Positions 1 to 12,900 of a stretch of DNA of 64,000 nucleotides are shown piece after piece (positions within the stretch are counted from its first letter, which is position 1; the number at the start of each line of letters is the position of its first letter). This DNA is from Bilabrum cf. latius (lineage: Eukaryota; Bigyra: Bicosoecida; Bigyra; Bicosoecida), in the NCBI GenBank assembly GCA_965178125.1, contig OZ237742.1, positions 62,001 through 126,000 of the forward strand, in the 5' to 3' direction. The notes beneath the pieces are model-generated. The model saw nothing but the letters and a program-made list of their open reading frames with translations, had not been told where the DNA came from and did not search any database. Position numbers and translations under genes: made by a program.

Positions 1-1433
1 TTCGCCCTACGCCTGGACATACTCCGTCCCATCTCAGGTGGGCGAGCAAGTTGATGGTCCTCTGAACCGTTTGAGTCAGGGACGCTGGGTAGTGGGGCAC
101 TAGGAGCAGCCTCTCCTGGCATGATAGACCACCTAGCTCGACGCACAGTCCTTCGGACCTCGACATTGGCCGAGCCGAGCGAAGTGCCCGAGTCTGAATC
201 GCTGTCGTGAACAGACTGAAACTCGGCGCTGCCATGGCTAGCATCAGAATGGCTCGCTACATCTACCAATGACTCCTGCCCCCTCGCAGAGAATACCCGT
301 TTGCCCTCCACACTAGCCACGCTGCCTCGATCCTCCCTGTCGAATGCACTTGCAGCCTGCCCTGCCTCCTAGCCGGCGCAGCTGTCGATACTCCGATCAT
401 CGTCGGTACACTGCACGTCATTATCGTAGCCAAGCATACCCCGTGGGGGCGAATTTCCGGTGCGCCCGTGCTTGTGATCGGAGACATCCTTCTAACGCCT
501 GCTAAACGGCGCGCTAGGGCATGCAGCATCACCACTTCGATGCCCCTGCTTCGATTGACCGCGGCTCAATGCATTCTTGTGCCGAGGGGAGTCTAGTACA
601 GAGTCATTTCGCCGCTTGGTGTCAATATCTCGTCGCCGCCTTGATTTGGACGAGACACCCACCTTGGTCCGCACACGCCTGCCCGCATCGGCCTGCAAGT
701 GCACGCCGCTGTCCGGCACCCCACTCGTCTCTCTGCTGGCTCCCTCTCTCTTGTGGGTCGATGACCGCCTCGAGCGACTCCGATGCCGGCTAGACACCTG
801 GCGGCTTTCGCTGGGAGTCGGCCTGTCGCTCGACTGCTGCAGGTCGGAGTGCGGCTGGCGCTGGCCTGTCTTGCGGCCTGCTCCGATCGCAGAGGTACCC
901 CCTTCGTGCCACCGCCTCTGCTCCACAACCACCATTTCATCACCATCACTACGAGCATGTGGTGGCAGTGCGGTCTCTTGTGCGGGCTTGTCCCTACCCG
1001 AAGCGGCAGGGGAGACAGGTCTGACAGGACCAGGAAGATGCCGGCCTTGCCGCTTCTTTCGCTAGGACCGCCGACCTGAACTTGAATTGACGACCACATT
1101 ATGCGAATCTTTGTGAACTCCTCGGCGACTGCTACGATGCCCATGCCTTCGATTTCGCCTTGACGTGGCTTCCCGTGGTACCGAGGATGCCACCTTGTCA
1201 TCTGCGGGGTCTTCCCTGTCCTGCCTGCCAAGTATTCCATCGGCCGCCACACCACGTGGACTTCCTGCAATACTCTTGTGCACATAAGCATCCAGCTTGC
1301 GCATTCCAAAAGAGCTCCTTTCATCGTTGATTCCGTCGAATCGACCAGTATCTGCGATACGTACAGATAAGGATAGGATGCGCAGTACTATCCAGGAGCC
1401 GACGCAAGGAGAATTGTCATGAACGAACTGCAC
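1..1433 (-). CDS. Arg/Ser-rich protein of unknown function (partial, runs off left edge)
   Basis: This minus-strand frame stays open from about 1433 to base 1, about 478 codons, broken only by TAG at 1062-1064, 492-494 and 369-371, read here as Gln. I found no TAA or TGA in the frame. The product is rich in Arg, Ser, Asp and Gly, with RS-like stretches such as RSRSRRSST, and looks disordered. I recognise no domain. The first in-frame ATG is at 1302-1304. The frame continues upstream without an ATG to a TGA at 1593-1595, so the true start is probably in an upstream exon; a CGCAG acceptor lies near 1358 on the minus strand. The C-terminus is outside the window. A second minus frame (593-1324) is also long but closes with TGA soon after and has shadow-like composition. 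Confidence 0.5.
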
Positions 1434-1825
1434 ACACCTTCGGGGATATCGTCTTGGGATGGAGCGATACTGCTCGCACGGGGTGATACGAACAACGCCT
1501 GCTTCCGCCTCTTTCTGCTACCTCGGCTCTGTCTTTGCAGCTACGGAGAGAGACCATCGTCCGAGAGATTCGCAAGACCTATTGATCCTGATTCATTGCT
1601 ATCAACAGGAGACAGGGCACTAATTGGCGACACCATGATTGCCCCAATTGTGTGACCTCAACGTTCGCGAAGGATGAAATAGCACGTTACAAAGGAACCG
1701 CAACGGCGATTGCTCAAGTTTGCACCGTAGCAGCAAATATTAGCCGCAATTGCAGCAATTACTTGCTTTACGAACCTGCTTTTTAATCTTTCAAGGTATC
1801 CAGCGGTTCTGATTGGAATACAACC
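1434..1825. other. Intergenic region between divergent genes
   Basis: This stretch separates the minus-strand Arg/Ser-rich gene from the plus-strand glycosyltransferase. It is richer in A+T than the flanking exons, especially 1660-1800. It may hold the 5' exon of the minus gene and both promoters. I see no convincing TATA element or other motif. Confidence 0.4.
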
Positions 1826-4800
1826 ATGCAGTTGTCAGGTGCAGCAGCTCCATTTTTTGGATCCATGTTCTTTCGAGAGGATTTTGACTTTGCCCCGTAA
1901 GTCTACCGCAGCCGGGGTGATAATCGGAGTACCATTTATTCTGGTGCTGAAGGGATCCGCTGATCATCGCGCTGCTCCAATTCTTTGCAAGTCGCAGGTT
2001 CGCTGAATTGGTGCTCCTGCTTGGGTTCTATTTCAACTTTGCTCACACTTGGGGACGACTAGTTGAGCAAGATAACTGTAAAGCGCCTACCTTTATGGAT
2101 TACGTCAAGCGATGGCGGCTCGAAAACAATGCAACTCAGCTGATCGTGCTTTGTAGTGCTGTGCATGTATTGCTGGGCGCCCACACCGATGGCACCATTT
2201 TGGCCTGGATGCGAGTGGCTGCCTGGGTTTTCTTTGCTTCAACTATCTACGTTCTTGGACGCAAGGTTGATGGACCAGAAGACGTTCCTGAGGCCGTTCT
2301 ATCAGAGTGCAGGATGGAACGCATACAATGGCATCGTCGTTGGCTCCGCAAACGAATGAGTGGCGCGCGGCTTTGGCTGCTGCTCATGGGATCTCTGTAG
2401 GTGTATGCTTTGGCAAGTGGAATATTCTACTGGATGTCTGCGGTAGCGGCAGAGCAGCAGATCATCGAGTCTCAAGGGGTGGGAGGCCCATTCGCAGCTG
2501 TCCAGGTGGTCTGCTGGCGGCACATCTTCCACGCCCCTCGAGTCGTGGCTATGTGCTGCTGTATTGTTATGGGGATGCTCGCATTCCAGGAGATATGGTG
2601 CTGCCGATCCAAAGAGTTCGTGGGCGATTTCTCGCAGACCGAGCTGGAGTCATTCCCGTGGCCCGAGGGGCAGCCGGGCCACTTCGACTTCCAGAGGAAA
2701 CCGGACCGGGTCGAGTTCGGACGCAGCCTGCGGATCGTGGCCGTAACAGTGGGTACCCGAGGGGACGTCCAACCATACGTGGCGCTTGGCAGATATCTCG
2801 CAGACCAGGGCCACCGCCTGGTGATCGCCTCGCAGTGGAACCATCGGGCATTCGTGGAGGCAGCCGGCATCGATTTCGTCGATGTGGGCGTCCCACAGCT
2901 GCAGTAGCCAGAGACGTGGCTCACTATTCGGTCCATCGGAGAGATGATGGGCACTACAGTCAACTACATGCTACAGCGGCCGATGCCCGAGCCAGAGGGC
3001 CCGCCCGGGCGGTGCACGCCCCGAGCTCCGGACGGGTCGCCGCAGCGGGACCCCCCTCGCAGCACCGGGCGAGGTAGGGCCCCATCGAGAGAGGGGCCGC
3101 GCCGCACTGAAAGCTCTAAATCCGGTGCAAGCGGCTACGAAGTGATGATGAAGGCGGTGTTCGAGGTCGGCAAGGGGACCCACGTCGAGCTGCAGGCGGG
3201 CGCGCTCAGGACGGATGGGAAGCGTACCCCTGACGCTGTTGGGCAGCGTCACTGGCAGCAAGTGGCAGATGTGATCGTGTCAACGAACCACACGATATCG
3301 CAGGTGCAGATGACTGCTGCCAAGCTGGGCATTCCTATGTTCAACTTCAAGTTGCAGCCGGACGTCTGCACGGCCGGGTACGGCCCACCAGGGATGCGGT
3401 CGCATTCGAACGGCTTCATGAACCAGCTGCACCACCACTAGACTTGGGGTGACATCGTGCAGGCTGCCGTCCGCAGTGGGATCACAGAGCAAGAAAAGGG
3501 CTTCCGCCGGGTGCTGGGGCTCCGCGATGAGTCTTTCAAGGGGTTCTTCCGGGGCTTCTACTACCAGCCGACGGTGGGCTGTTTCTCTCGCATACTGATT
3601 CCATCCCCGGATGAGGACCCAGATTTTTCGTTTTCCGCTGGGTTTTTCATGACGGATGACGACGAGTATGAGCCTCCGATTGGACTAGCTCTCTTTCTAA
3701 AAGACCTCGATATTCTAAACGACGCGGAGGACTCTGGCCCGGCCCCAGACAGACACAAGCTGTCCAGGGATAGCACTGACTTCCTGCTGGACTGCGCGGC
3801 AGAGTGCGCCGGAAAGTCAAGGAGGCTGTCAGCATCAAACCGAGAGCAGTTGGAAGCTATGTGCAACCAGTTCCCGGACCACAAAGACATGCCAGCTTCG
3901 GATAGCCGGCGAGTGGCTCGAGCCACAGCGACAAGGCCGGGCTTTTTGCACAAGAAGATTGTGGCAGTAAACTTCGGCTCCATGGTCTTGGCTTCGAGGT
4001 CGGGACTCGTGTCACGGGTTGTTAACGAGGTGCTCCGAAGAGGTATGAAATGCCTTCTGATCACAGGGTGGGCTGATGTGCCAGACGGCATCCCCCGCAA
4101 CAACCCGGACTTGCTGTGCATGAAGGGCGTACCGCACGGCTACGCTTTCCGCTGGGTCGATTGCGTGGTTCATCACGGTGGAGCTGGTACCACTGCCCGG
4201 GTGTTGTCCTGCTCGAAACCGGCTATTATTGTCCCGATTTTGAGGTGGGCAGATCAGCTGCAGTGGGCGGAGTGGATTGATCGCCGGCAGTTTGGCGTCA
4301 TGATCGACGAGCGGGATCCTCCCGTTGACTCTATCCGCGCTGCTTTGGACAAAGTTTTTGCCTCGGGGAAGCCGCTGCGGGCTGAGTTTGGAGGCACGAC
4401 CAAGGTTCGCCAGTCGTTGAATGAGATACAGAAAAGGACAGATATTTTTGGAGCGAGGCTCAGGGTTGAGCCTTCTCTGGAGAGGGCAGAGGCAGCGCTC
4501 ATGTCGTGTCTGTGCGAGCAGATGCTGCCGCCTGCTGAGGTGGACCTGGTGCGCCGAGATATCCTGGCGGTTGAGGATGGATCCGAGCCTGATTTTGCTG
4601 ACGTGCCAGATCCCGAGGCGCTCACGGTCGTGCAGGGCATGTGCTTCATCAATTGCGTGTGTTGCCATGCGAGGCGGGTGGAGCTTGGACTCCGGAAAGG
4701 CAGTATCGTTTATGCTGACGATGCTTAGAAGTCTGATCAGCTTGTGCTGCAAGGAACAGAGCGGCCAGGCACTACTGCTGCTTCGTAGCTGCTGGACCAA

Positions 4801-6807
4801 AGCATGGTAGAGTCTCGTCAGTCTGACGACGGAGGCATGGGCAACAGCGGAGGCACGACGCGCATTGACCTGTCACCTCGGGACCCACTCGCTTCAGCAA
4901 TAGAACCTCAGCAACAAAATCATAGCGCAACCTCTGACATAGCAAGCGCTTCGATTGCTAGCGAGTCTTCTTCAGTGTAGCAAGTACTGGAGCAGCTCCA
5001 AGATGCCCCTGAGAGCGCTAGTCCTGATTTCGAGTCGGGTCGTGAGGATGGACTGCCTGCGGATGCAGAGGAAAAGCAGGGGCAAGCACCTGAAGACCTG
5101 CAAGCTGTAAATGACCACACGCGCGCCTCAGGGGTTTTCGAACGAGCCTTACATGCGGACAGATCCTTGTCCGGTGACACCTCTCAGCTGGACGACACTG
5201 CCAATGATGGCATTGTCGCCACTGTGTATCGCCCAAGCTTGATTTTGCAACAGCAAGACCAGATTGCTGGGGCGGCGGCATCGAGTCCGATGTATGATTC
5301 TGAGGATGACGATGAAGACGTCGACGGCAGTGATATAACTGGCGAAGACGACTCTGTCTCATCAGTCGAGAGCGATGGCGAAGGAGGCCATCATGAAAGC
5401 TCTGCTTCGAGATCCTCGGGAAGTCCTTCATCAGAGCCGTCCGGTAGACACAGCGTCATTTCACAGCGCAGATACGATAGCGCTGGGCACATGCTGGTCA
5501 GTACGTACCTCGAGTCTAGCCCACAGGGATCCAGGTCGGAGTCGCGCGCCAGAGATCGCAACCAGATGGCCCAACCTTTGATGGCAGAACCGGAGGGTGA
5601 GAAACAGGAAAGGCAGGAGGAGCAGGGTGATGAGGAGGAACAGGAGCAGGAAGAGGCGGAGGAACACGAGAGCGTTGTGGGAACAGGGGCGACGTCAGCA
5701 TAGCTCAGGCGCAGTACCAGGCTGCGCAGTCGAAGTCGCAGCGTGAACGTGAGCATGAGCCTGCAGGCAGGTGATTCCGACGCAGAGTCCAAGGGGGTGC
5801 CGAAGCGCATACTGCCTGCGCGACGAACTCGCAGCCAACGGAACAAAGAGTCGCAGCAGAGCGCGGCGGAGTCCCCTGCTCAGGGCACTCGCAGCAGTAG
5901 CAGACTTCGTGTTGCGCATTCTGGCACCAGCCCGTCTGCGGGAGAGTCTCCGCGCAAGTCAGCCCGGACTGAGTCCAGGCGAGTGGCAGCTTCGCCCACA
6001 AACCGGGGTCGGTCGGAGTCTACGAGCCGGAGTGAGGCGGAGAGCCCGTCTGCGTCCAGCCAGGGCAAGGCGAAGAGCCCGTCTGCGTCCAGCCAGGGCA
6101 AGGCGAAGAGCCCGTCTGCGTCCAGCCGGGGCAAGGCGAAGAGCCTGTCTGCGTCCAGCCAGGGCAAGGCGAAGAGCCCGTCTGCGTCCAGCCAGGGCAA
6201 GGCGAAGAGCCCGTCTGCGTCCAGCCGGGGCAAGGCGAAGAGCCCGTCTGCGTCCAGCCAGGGCAAGGCGAAGAGCCCGTCTGCGTCCAGCCAGGGCAAG
6301 GCGAAGAGCCCGTCTGCGTCCAGCCAGGGCAAGGCGAAGAGCCCGTCTGCGTCCAGCCAGGGCAAGGCGAAGAGCCCGTCTGCGTCCAGCCGGGGCAAGG
6401 CGAAGAGCCCGTCTGCGTCCAGCCAGGGCAAGGCGAAGAGCCCGTCTGCGTCCAGCCGGAGCAAAGCGAAGAGCTCGTCTGCACCAACTGATCCTGCTGC
6501 CTAGACCGGAGTGGCCTTGCGGCTGCGAAGGAGGTCGAGGTCAAGAGAGCCGGAAGGGGTTGCCGGTGGGGCCGCATCGGGCCACCAAGAGGCCACAGGC
6601 GGGGCAAGTAGGCGGTCAAGCAGACAGAAAAAGCTCCCTCCTGTACCTGAACATACAGGAGCTGAACTACCCGAGGTCGGTGGAGGCTCCGGAAGCCAGA
6701 CCCGGCGAGCGAGTCGATCAGCAGAATCGGAGAGAAAGGCTCCTTCTGTGCGCGTCACCAGGCGAAGCTCTCGTCTTGCGTCGAAGTCACAAGAGAGGGA
6801 AATCTGA
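1826..6807 (+). CDS. Membrane-anchored sterol-glucosyltransferase-like UDP-glycosyltransferase with repeat tail
   Basis: Exons 1826-1896 and 1998-6807 join in phase across a 101-nt intron (GTAAGT...CGCAG) and encode about 1,626 residues ending in TGA. Eight in-frame TAG codons occur (2398, 2905, 3439, 4726, 4786, 4978, 5701, 6502). Residues 1-250 hold several hydrophobic segments. The GT-B fold of the UGT80/Atg26 type begins near residue 269 with VAVTVGTRGDVQPY and has the UDP-sugar-binding HHGGAGTTA motif near 748. Family members transfer glucose from UDP-glucose to sterols or other lipids. A proline-rich stretch (2980-3110) interrupts the domain. The C-terminal third is acidic, then Ser/Lys-rich, with 13 copies of an 11-residue repeat. 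The membrane N-terminus and long tail are unusual for the family. The transferase call is firm; the sterol acceptor is inferred. Confidence 0.8.
6049..6477 (+). repeat. 33-bp coding minisatellite, 13 copies
   Basis: A 33-nt unit encodes SASS(Q/R)GKAKSP thirteen times within the glycosyltransferase tail. Units differ mainly by CAG versus CGG, giving Gln or Arg at position 5. It stays in frame and has no spacers. The product would be a basic, Ser-rich, phosphorylatable tail. Confidence 0.95.
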
Positions 6808-6992
6808 TCTCTTCTGGAAAGAATGTATTATTGGCATGTTCACGCGCGCTGCACCGCTATTATCGCGGTATCTTCAGTTCTGCTCAATCGGCGAATCCAC
6901 TCGTCACAACAAATTTGGCTTTGCCGGCCAAGCAACGACACGAATTCGAATTGCTCCTTGGTTCTGTGTGATATTCAGGCACGCACTTAGGC

Positions 6993-9900
6993 ATGGCGTC
7001 CCCACCACCCACGCCAGTCAAGAAACGATAGAGTAGACTCTCGAACTCTGCAACTGTTTAGCGTACAATAAGTTTGTTTGATTAGCAGTGGCGAGGACTT
7101 GGCCCGGTAAGTGCATCGCCAACGGCTGGTTAGGTTCCGAGCCCCGATGTCGTTCGGAGGAGGCGCCGCTCAAGTCTGCCTGGAACTAGCTCCGAATAGG
7201 CACCATAGTCGCGCTTTGCGGCAAATTTCGAGATTCTTTGCACTCTTGGAAGTGGCAGGTGAGATTTCGTTTTGCACAACTGCAAGTGTGGTGTTTCAGG
7301 CAATTTCAGAGGACTAAAGTTTGGAAGCCTAGCAGTGGAGGTTTCGATTATGGTTTCGTTTGATGTGTTTGCGCGACTGTGTCTATGTTTTCAATCCGAG
7401 GATTGATTCTGTACGGATGTTTAGGGCTCCCTCCACTCAGCGCTGTTTCGTTCGCAGTTTCGGAACGGTGTACAAGTGCCGGAAACACATGGATAAATCT
7501 ATCTACGCAATCAAAAAGTCGAAGAGGCCAGTCAGAAGCTCATCCGAAAGAAAGTAGACGATGCAAGAGGTTAGCTGGAAAACTTGAGTTCGCTGAACCG
7601 TTCGCTCCTACTGTTTCCACTCTCCAATAGGATATTGTAACGCTCACAAGCATTGCAGGTATATGCATTAGCAGCAATGCGCTCTACTTCGCACGTAATT
7701 AGGTATTATGAGAGCTGGTGGGAGCACGGTGGCGAAAGCGACGGCTACCATCTGTTTCTGCAGACTGAGGCTTGTGATGGAAATCTACGAGATTTGTGCA
7801 AGGAATTAGCCAATCCGAGCTAGTCACCAGCAGAACTTAGGGAGAACTTGTCATCGAATCCGTTGACGCAACCAGGGCGCGCGCCAGGCCCCGGAGCAAG
7901 TGCTGCGGCTTGGGAGGCTGCCGGGCCAGTCAGTCTAAGATTGCCGCAAGCTGAATCATCCGAAACCCCAAGGGCCGTTAGTATGGATCCAGTTTCCAGT
8001 GGACGAGCAGGTGATGCATTTGCAGGCCAGGCCCACGCTGGCTGGGCACAGCCGCGTTGCCGCAGCCGCGTCCGGAGCGGGTCGACTGGGAGTGGCTGGC
8101 ACGCCAGTGGCAGGGGCAGGAGGAGAGGGAGCGACCCCAGCCCCATGGTGTTCCCTGGACCTCCAGAAAAGGGAAAACAGGACACACTCGGGGTGTCATT
8201 GCCGATGGAGGGGGAAGCGGGCGGTGCATGGGATGCAGGTGGAGGAGGGCTGACCCCCGGGCCCTCCCCCGTTGGGTTCGCCCCGTGGAAGCAGGGCGGC
8301 ACTTCTGCGAGTGGGCACGCAGGAGTAGCCTGGCAGCTGTCTTCGAACAGCTCACATCCCGCGCATCCATCGAGACTCGAGTCGCCCGTTCCTCTCTAGC
8401 ACCCAGGGGGTTCAACTGCCCAGGCGGGCACTGGCAGCAGCAAAGAACAGCCCGGTTGCGGGAGCTATTTCTAGGTGTCGGACGCCGGTGGGTCAGCAGA
8501 GGCCTGTGCACCCGACCCGGTCCGCATGGGCCGCACGGATTCTTTTCTCTCCCAGGGCAGCGATGGGGCGGGCTGGCAAGGGGTGCATGCACCACCTCGC
8601 TTGCCGCGATCCAGGGGGTTGGAAGAGCCGCGGGCAGCGCGTGGGGCATGGGACGGGAGTGCTGGCCACCCTCCGAGTGGTTTGCGCATCCGTGCGCCGC
8701 CGTAGCAACCTGTGGCTCCCTCCCGGGCGGTCGCAGCTGCCGACCAGGCCGTTGCCCCGGGCAGCGCAGTAGAACTCGCCGAGACGCCGAGGGAGTGCGT
8801 GCGGCGCACAGGGTTGGGGGCAGGTCCGGCTGTCCACGGAGTCTAGACTCTGGGAAGTGGCCGCAATGATCAGGTAGAGACGCCCATGGGACTTGGCAGG
8901 GGCACCAGCAGCAGCCGGCAGCCCCCTCTGCGCCCTGGCGAGTTTCAGTCGGCGGGCAGCATGACCCGGGCGTCGTTCGGCGATGCCAGCCTGCCTGGGA
9001 GTCGGGCGTCTGCGGACCAAGTGCTGCCACTGCGCCACTCGGTGCAAGTGCCTATGCTGGACACGACGCACGCCGATGCAGAGATGCCAGTCCCGGCGCC
9101 GCAGTTTGGCGGTGGAAGGGCGCAGTTGGAACAGCACAGCCTGCCTGGGAGCCGATCGAGCAGCCGCGGACACGGCGGCATTCCCCTCCCCACGATGGAC
9201 GCCATGGTGGGGGGCAACACCCCTCCAGCGGAGACGTGGGCCCCACCTCCGGAGGCGTTCCTGGTGGAAGTAGTGCGACAGTGCTTGCTAGGCTTGAAAG
9301 ACCTGCACTACTACTCGACCCCGCTCGTGCATCTTGATATCAAGCCCGGCAACTTGCTGTTCCAGAGGGTGCGGCGGGCCGCTCAGGTTGGGGTGGGTCG
9401 TGCAGCAGCTGAAAAGGTGCGGGCCAGGGTGGAGAAGGCTACTGGATCGGCTGTCCGCCCTGGCACGGGCCCACTCGATCAAGCCACTGGGTCGGCATCA
9501 GGCGGCGCAACCTCAGCTAGCTGTCGACCGGGCCCCGCCCCGATGCAAAGGACGGATTCGGGAGACTCTGACGCAGATGAGCCGTCCATGCCTCTGCGCA
9601 GCCCCGTCAGCCATGCCCCTATCTGGGACATCAAGGTCAGTGGCACCAGTGGAACTGCTAGCAGCACGATGGGCTCCTCCTCCAGCAGCGCAGCGCAGAA
9701 CCAGCAATCTAGCCTGCCTCCGAGTGGCTCGCAGCGCGCCAGGAGCAGGGCACACACACTGAGCAGTCGGGGCCACGCGGACGCACCACTGAAATCTGTG
9801 TGTGACCCGCCCTCCAGTGACGTAGAAAAGCGCGCCATAAGCTCGATCAACTATGGCGGTCTCTTTGTTGTCAAGATCTGCGACCTTGGGTTGGCGACCC

Positions 9901-12900
9901 GGGCCGACAGCAAGTACGGCGTGGAGGACGGCGACCCGAGGTACCTGGCGCCTGAGCTACTGGCGGAAGATTTCAGCGACCTACCCAAGGCAGACATATT
10001 TAGCCTGGGTGCCAGCATTTACGAGCTAGCCTTAGGGCAGCCTCTGCCTCGCTCAGGCCCGGGGTGGCACAGGCTGAGAAGCGGGGACCCTCCCGCGCTG
10101 CAAGGGTATTCGCAGCCGTTCAATGGGCTCCTCAAGAGCATGTTGCAGCCCGATCCCACTGCTCGGAACAACGCCCGCATGATGCTCGCCCACGAAGCAC
10201 TCACCAGCAGGCTCGAGTTCCTGCTCATGAGGGAGCAGAGGCGCAGCGATGCGTTGCAGCGGCACTTGATCCGAGCTGTGCGGCGGGCGCAGCGCCACCA
10301 CAAGTACATTGGAAATTTCAGGCACCGTGCGACTGTCGACTTCAACGCAGGGACACGATAGCCGGTGTTCGGTCGGAACCTTGATGTCTCAGGCGGGCAG
10401 CAGCCCCCACTGGAGGCTCAGTCGGACATTCCGATGGCTCGAACATCGTCAGACATTGGGCTCGTCTCGTTCGACAGGCCCGGAGAGGGGGCAGGCTCAA
10501 CGGGTGGCGATCACAGCGCAGGCCTCGGGGTGCATTACGACGCCGGCGACCTTCCTCGGGCCTCGTCGTGGGTGGGAGAGCGGCAGGGAGCTAACATGGA
10601 GCCCGACGTGGGGCATGGCGATAATGAGGACTTCTTCGTCGTCCATGGCAAGGCTACTGCGCACGCCTCAATGCCCCCACCAAGTTCGCAGTCATCTACA
10701 GAGGCGGACTTTCGCCCGCTGTTTGGCCGATTAGCGAGCCAGAGTCCGACCCCCCGGCACTACAGACAAAGCTAGCAGCATCAGGCGTGTCGCTAGATAG
10801 GCGACACCAGGGATCGTGCGAGTAGCGGGCCAGCTGCTTCGCTGCAGATTCCAGCTTCTCTCGAGACCGCCAGTCGTTAGCCCAAGGGGCAGGCTGGTTC
10901 AACCAGCCCCAGTGCTCACAACGATCAGTCCGGTCGCGCTGAACGCACCGAACAGCCACCGAGTGCACAGAACGCGCAGCTAGGGCACCTTCAGCGCCCG
11001 GCTTCCTGCGCGGTTCTTGAGGAAGTCTTGCATGCCACGCAGCCGCTGGACGAGGACGAGCAGGAGCCGCCGCAGTTGATGCGAGCTCACGGTGTTGACC
11101 TGCGTGCCCCGACGCCTGGCTCCGATAGCGGAGATTTTGGACAGTTCGATTTCAGCGGCGAGCAGGCCAACCGTGAGCACCAGCACCAACCGATATCCGC
11201 CCCATCCATGGGTGCCCGAGGGCGGGCGTATGCCAGCGCAAGCCCGGGCCAGCGTGGGCGGCAGTTCCCCGAGCCGATACCAGAGCATGCCCCCCTGAAT
11301 GGCAGACGCATGTCGAGCGCATCGTAGAACTCCGGCTGGGGGTCAGGGTCCGGGTCGGCCGGTACCGCCCTGGAGACATCGTTTGTCAGCGTGTCCACGG
11401 TTGCGAGGACAGCAGCGGCGGGCCAAGGAGTCGCGGAGGGCGAGGCGGGCCCAGGTCGTGAACTGCATGCAGGAGCTTTTGCTGCCGCAGGGGACTTGGG
11501 GTCAGCTGCCAGCATGTCCTCGAGCGAGCATGCTAGCAACAGCAGCGACCATTCGCGCAGGACGGGCGGCTCAGTTGCCCCGGGGCTTGTGGCTGCGGCC
11601 CAGGAGTCCTTCCTGTCGCCCGATCCGCCTGTCGGCAGGACAGCAGAGTCATTCCCTCGCACGGATGTGACGGGCGATCCTAGGTCCGCACCGGGCACTG
11701 CCCTTCGGACCCAGAGACCGGACCGCATGCTGTCTCCGCGGCAGTACAGCAACGGAGAGCATGGGCCAGCGTCGACCTCGAGGGGGGATTCGGCCGGAGA
11801 GCACGGTGGCGCGCAGAGAGCACTCAACTTCGGCGCTCCGCAGGCCGCTGGTGGCGTCAACCGCCCGGAGATTCCGTTGATTTAGACGGCCCCTCTTCGT
11901 CCCAGCCCAGAGAGGCCCCTCTCCAGCAGGAGCGGGCAGGTGCGCACGCCGTTCAGCAGAGGCAGCCGCTCGCACGAGAGGAGAGGGTCGATGGGAGGAC
12001 CCCCCGGCGGGTCCTCCAAGTCTTTGCTGCTAGACCCAGATACGGCGCCTGGAGCTCCACCGCGCGCCATCAAGCGATCGTATTCTCAAGCTCGCCTTGG
12101 GGACGGCCCGCAGGCCGTGCACATCGGTGGCGGGGCGTCTGTGGCCCGTGTGCCTGGCGGGGTGCTTGGCGGGCGCCCTCTGCACGTGGCGAGACACCTG
12201 GTGGAACCGCAGGATCCTCGGGTGCAGAGCCCACGCGACCGCGATGACGATCGATCAGACGGGGGATGGTCTAAGCCACCGCTGTCCCCGCGCACTTCTG
12301 TGTCGGGCAGCGGGCCAGGTCACAGCACGGCATTCGTGGCAAGGGGTGGAAGCGACGGCGGGTCCCGTGGGGAGCCCGCATCGGAGAATAGGCGGGCGGG
12401 ACGCGAACAAGACGGCGAGTCCTTGGCAGACCGGGCGAGCCAACTCGCAGGCACGCCCAGGTCCAGGTCCACCACTCATCGGTCCCGCAGGCGTGACTGG
12501 GACGCGGGCCAGCAGAATGCTAGCAGCGAGGCAGGGCCGGACCCTGCAGCCCTTGGCTCGAGCACCCCGCCTTCTAAGGTGCGGCGCACAACGAGCGTGT
12601 CGACTCCCGGGAGTGCCCGCGTGTCCCGCCAGATCCATTCGGACCTCCTGGACGGGCACGTGCGGGGCTCGGTCGAGATGGAGTGGCCGCACGTGGGCAC
12701 CATGGCGGGGCAGCGGGCGGGGCCCAGTGCCCGTCCCAGCCAGGAGGCTATGAGCGGCCAGGCAGGCGGCTCTGGATGGAGGCCAAGCCACGCGGCGGGG
12801 CGGCCCATGGCGCGCAGGGGCGGGCCAGTGCGAGCTACCCGGGAGGTCTCTCAGGATACTGCGACTGGGGTGCGGCAGGAAGGGAGCCCTGGCGGTAGCA

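Noticed and set aside
593-1324. Alternative minus-strand frame as the gene at the left edge
   Set aside because: It closes with TGA shortly after the TAG at 593, whereas the other minus frame stays open to the window edge with only TAG breaks.
1826-6807. Pseudogene or frameshifted fragments explaining repeated stops
   Set aside because: Every break is TAG only, the frame never shifts, and conserved motifs lie on both sides. Decay would also produce TAA, TGA and indels.
5771-7036. Long Arg/Ala-rich plus-strand ORF overlapping the glycosyltransferase tail
   Set aside because: It is an out-of-frame reading of the 33-bp repeat and lacks any domain; the Ser/Lys frame continues from the enzyme.
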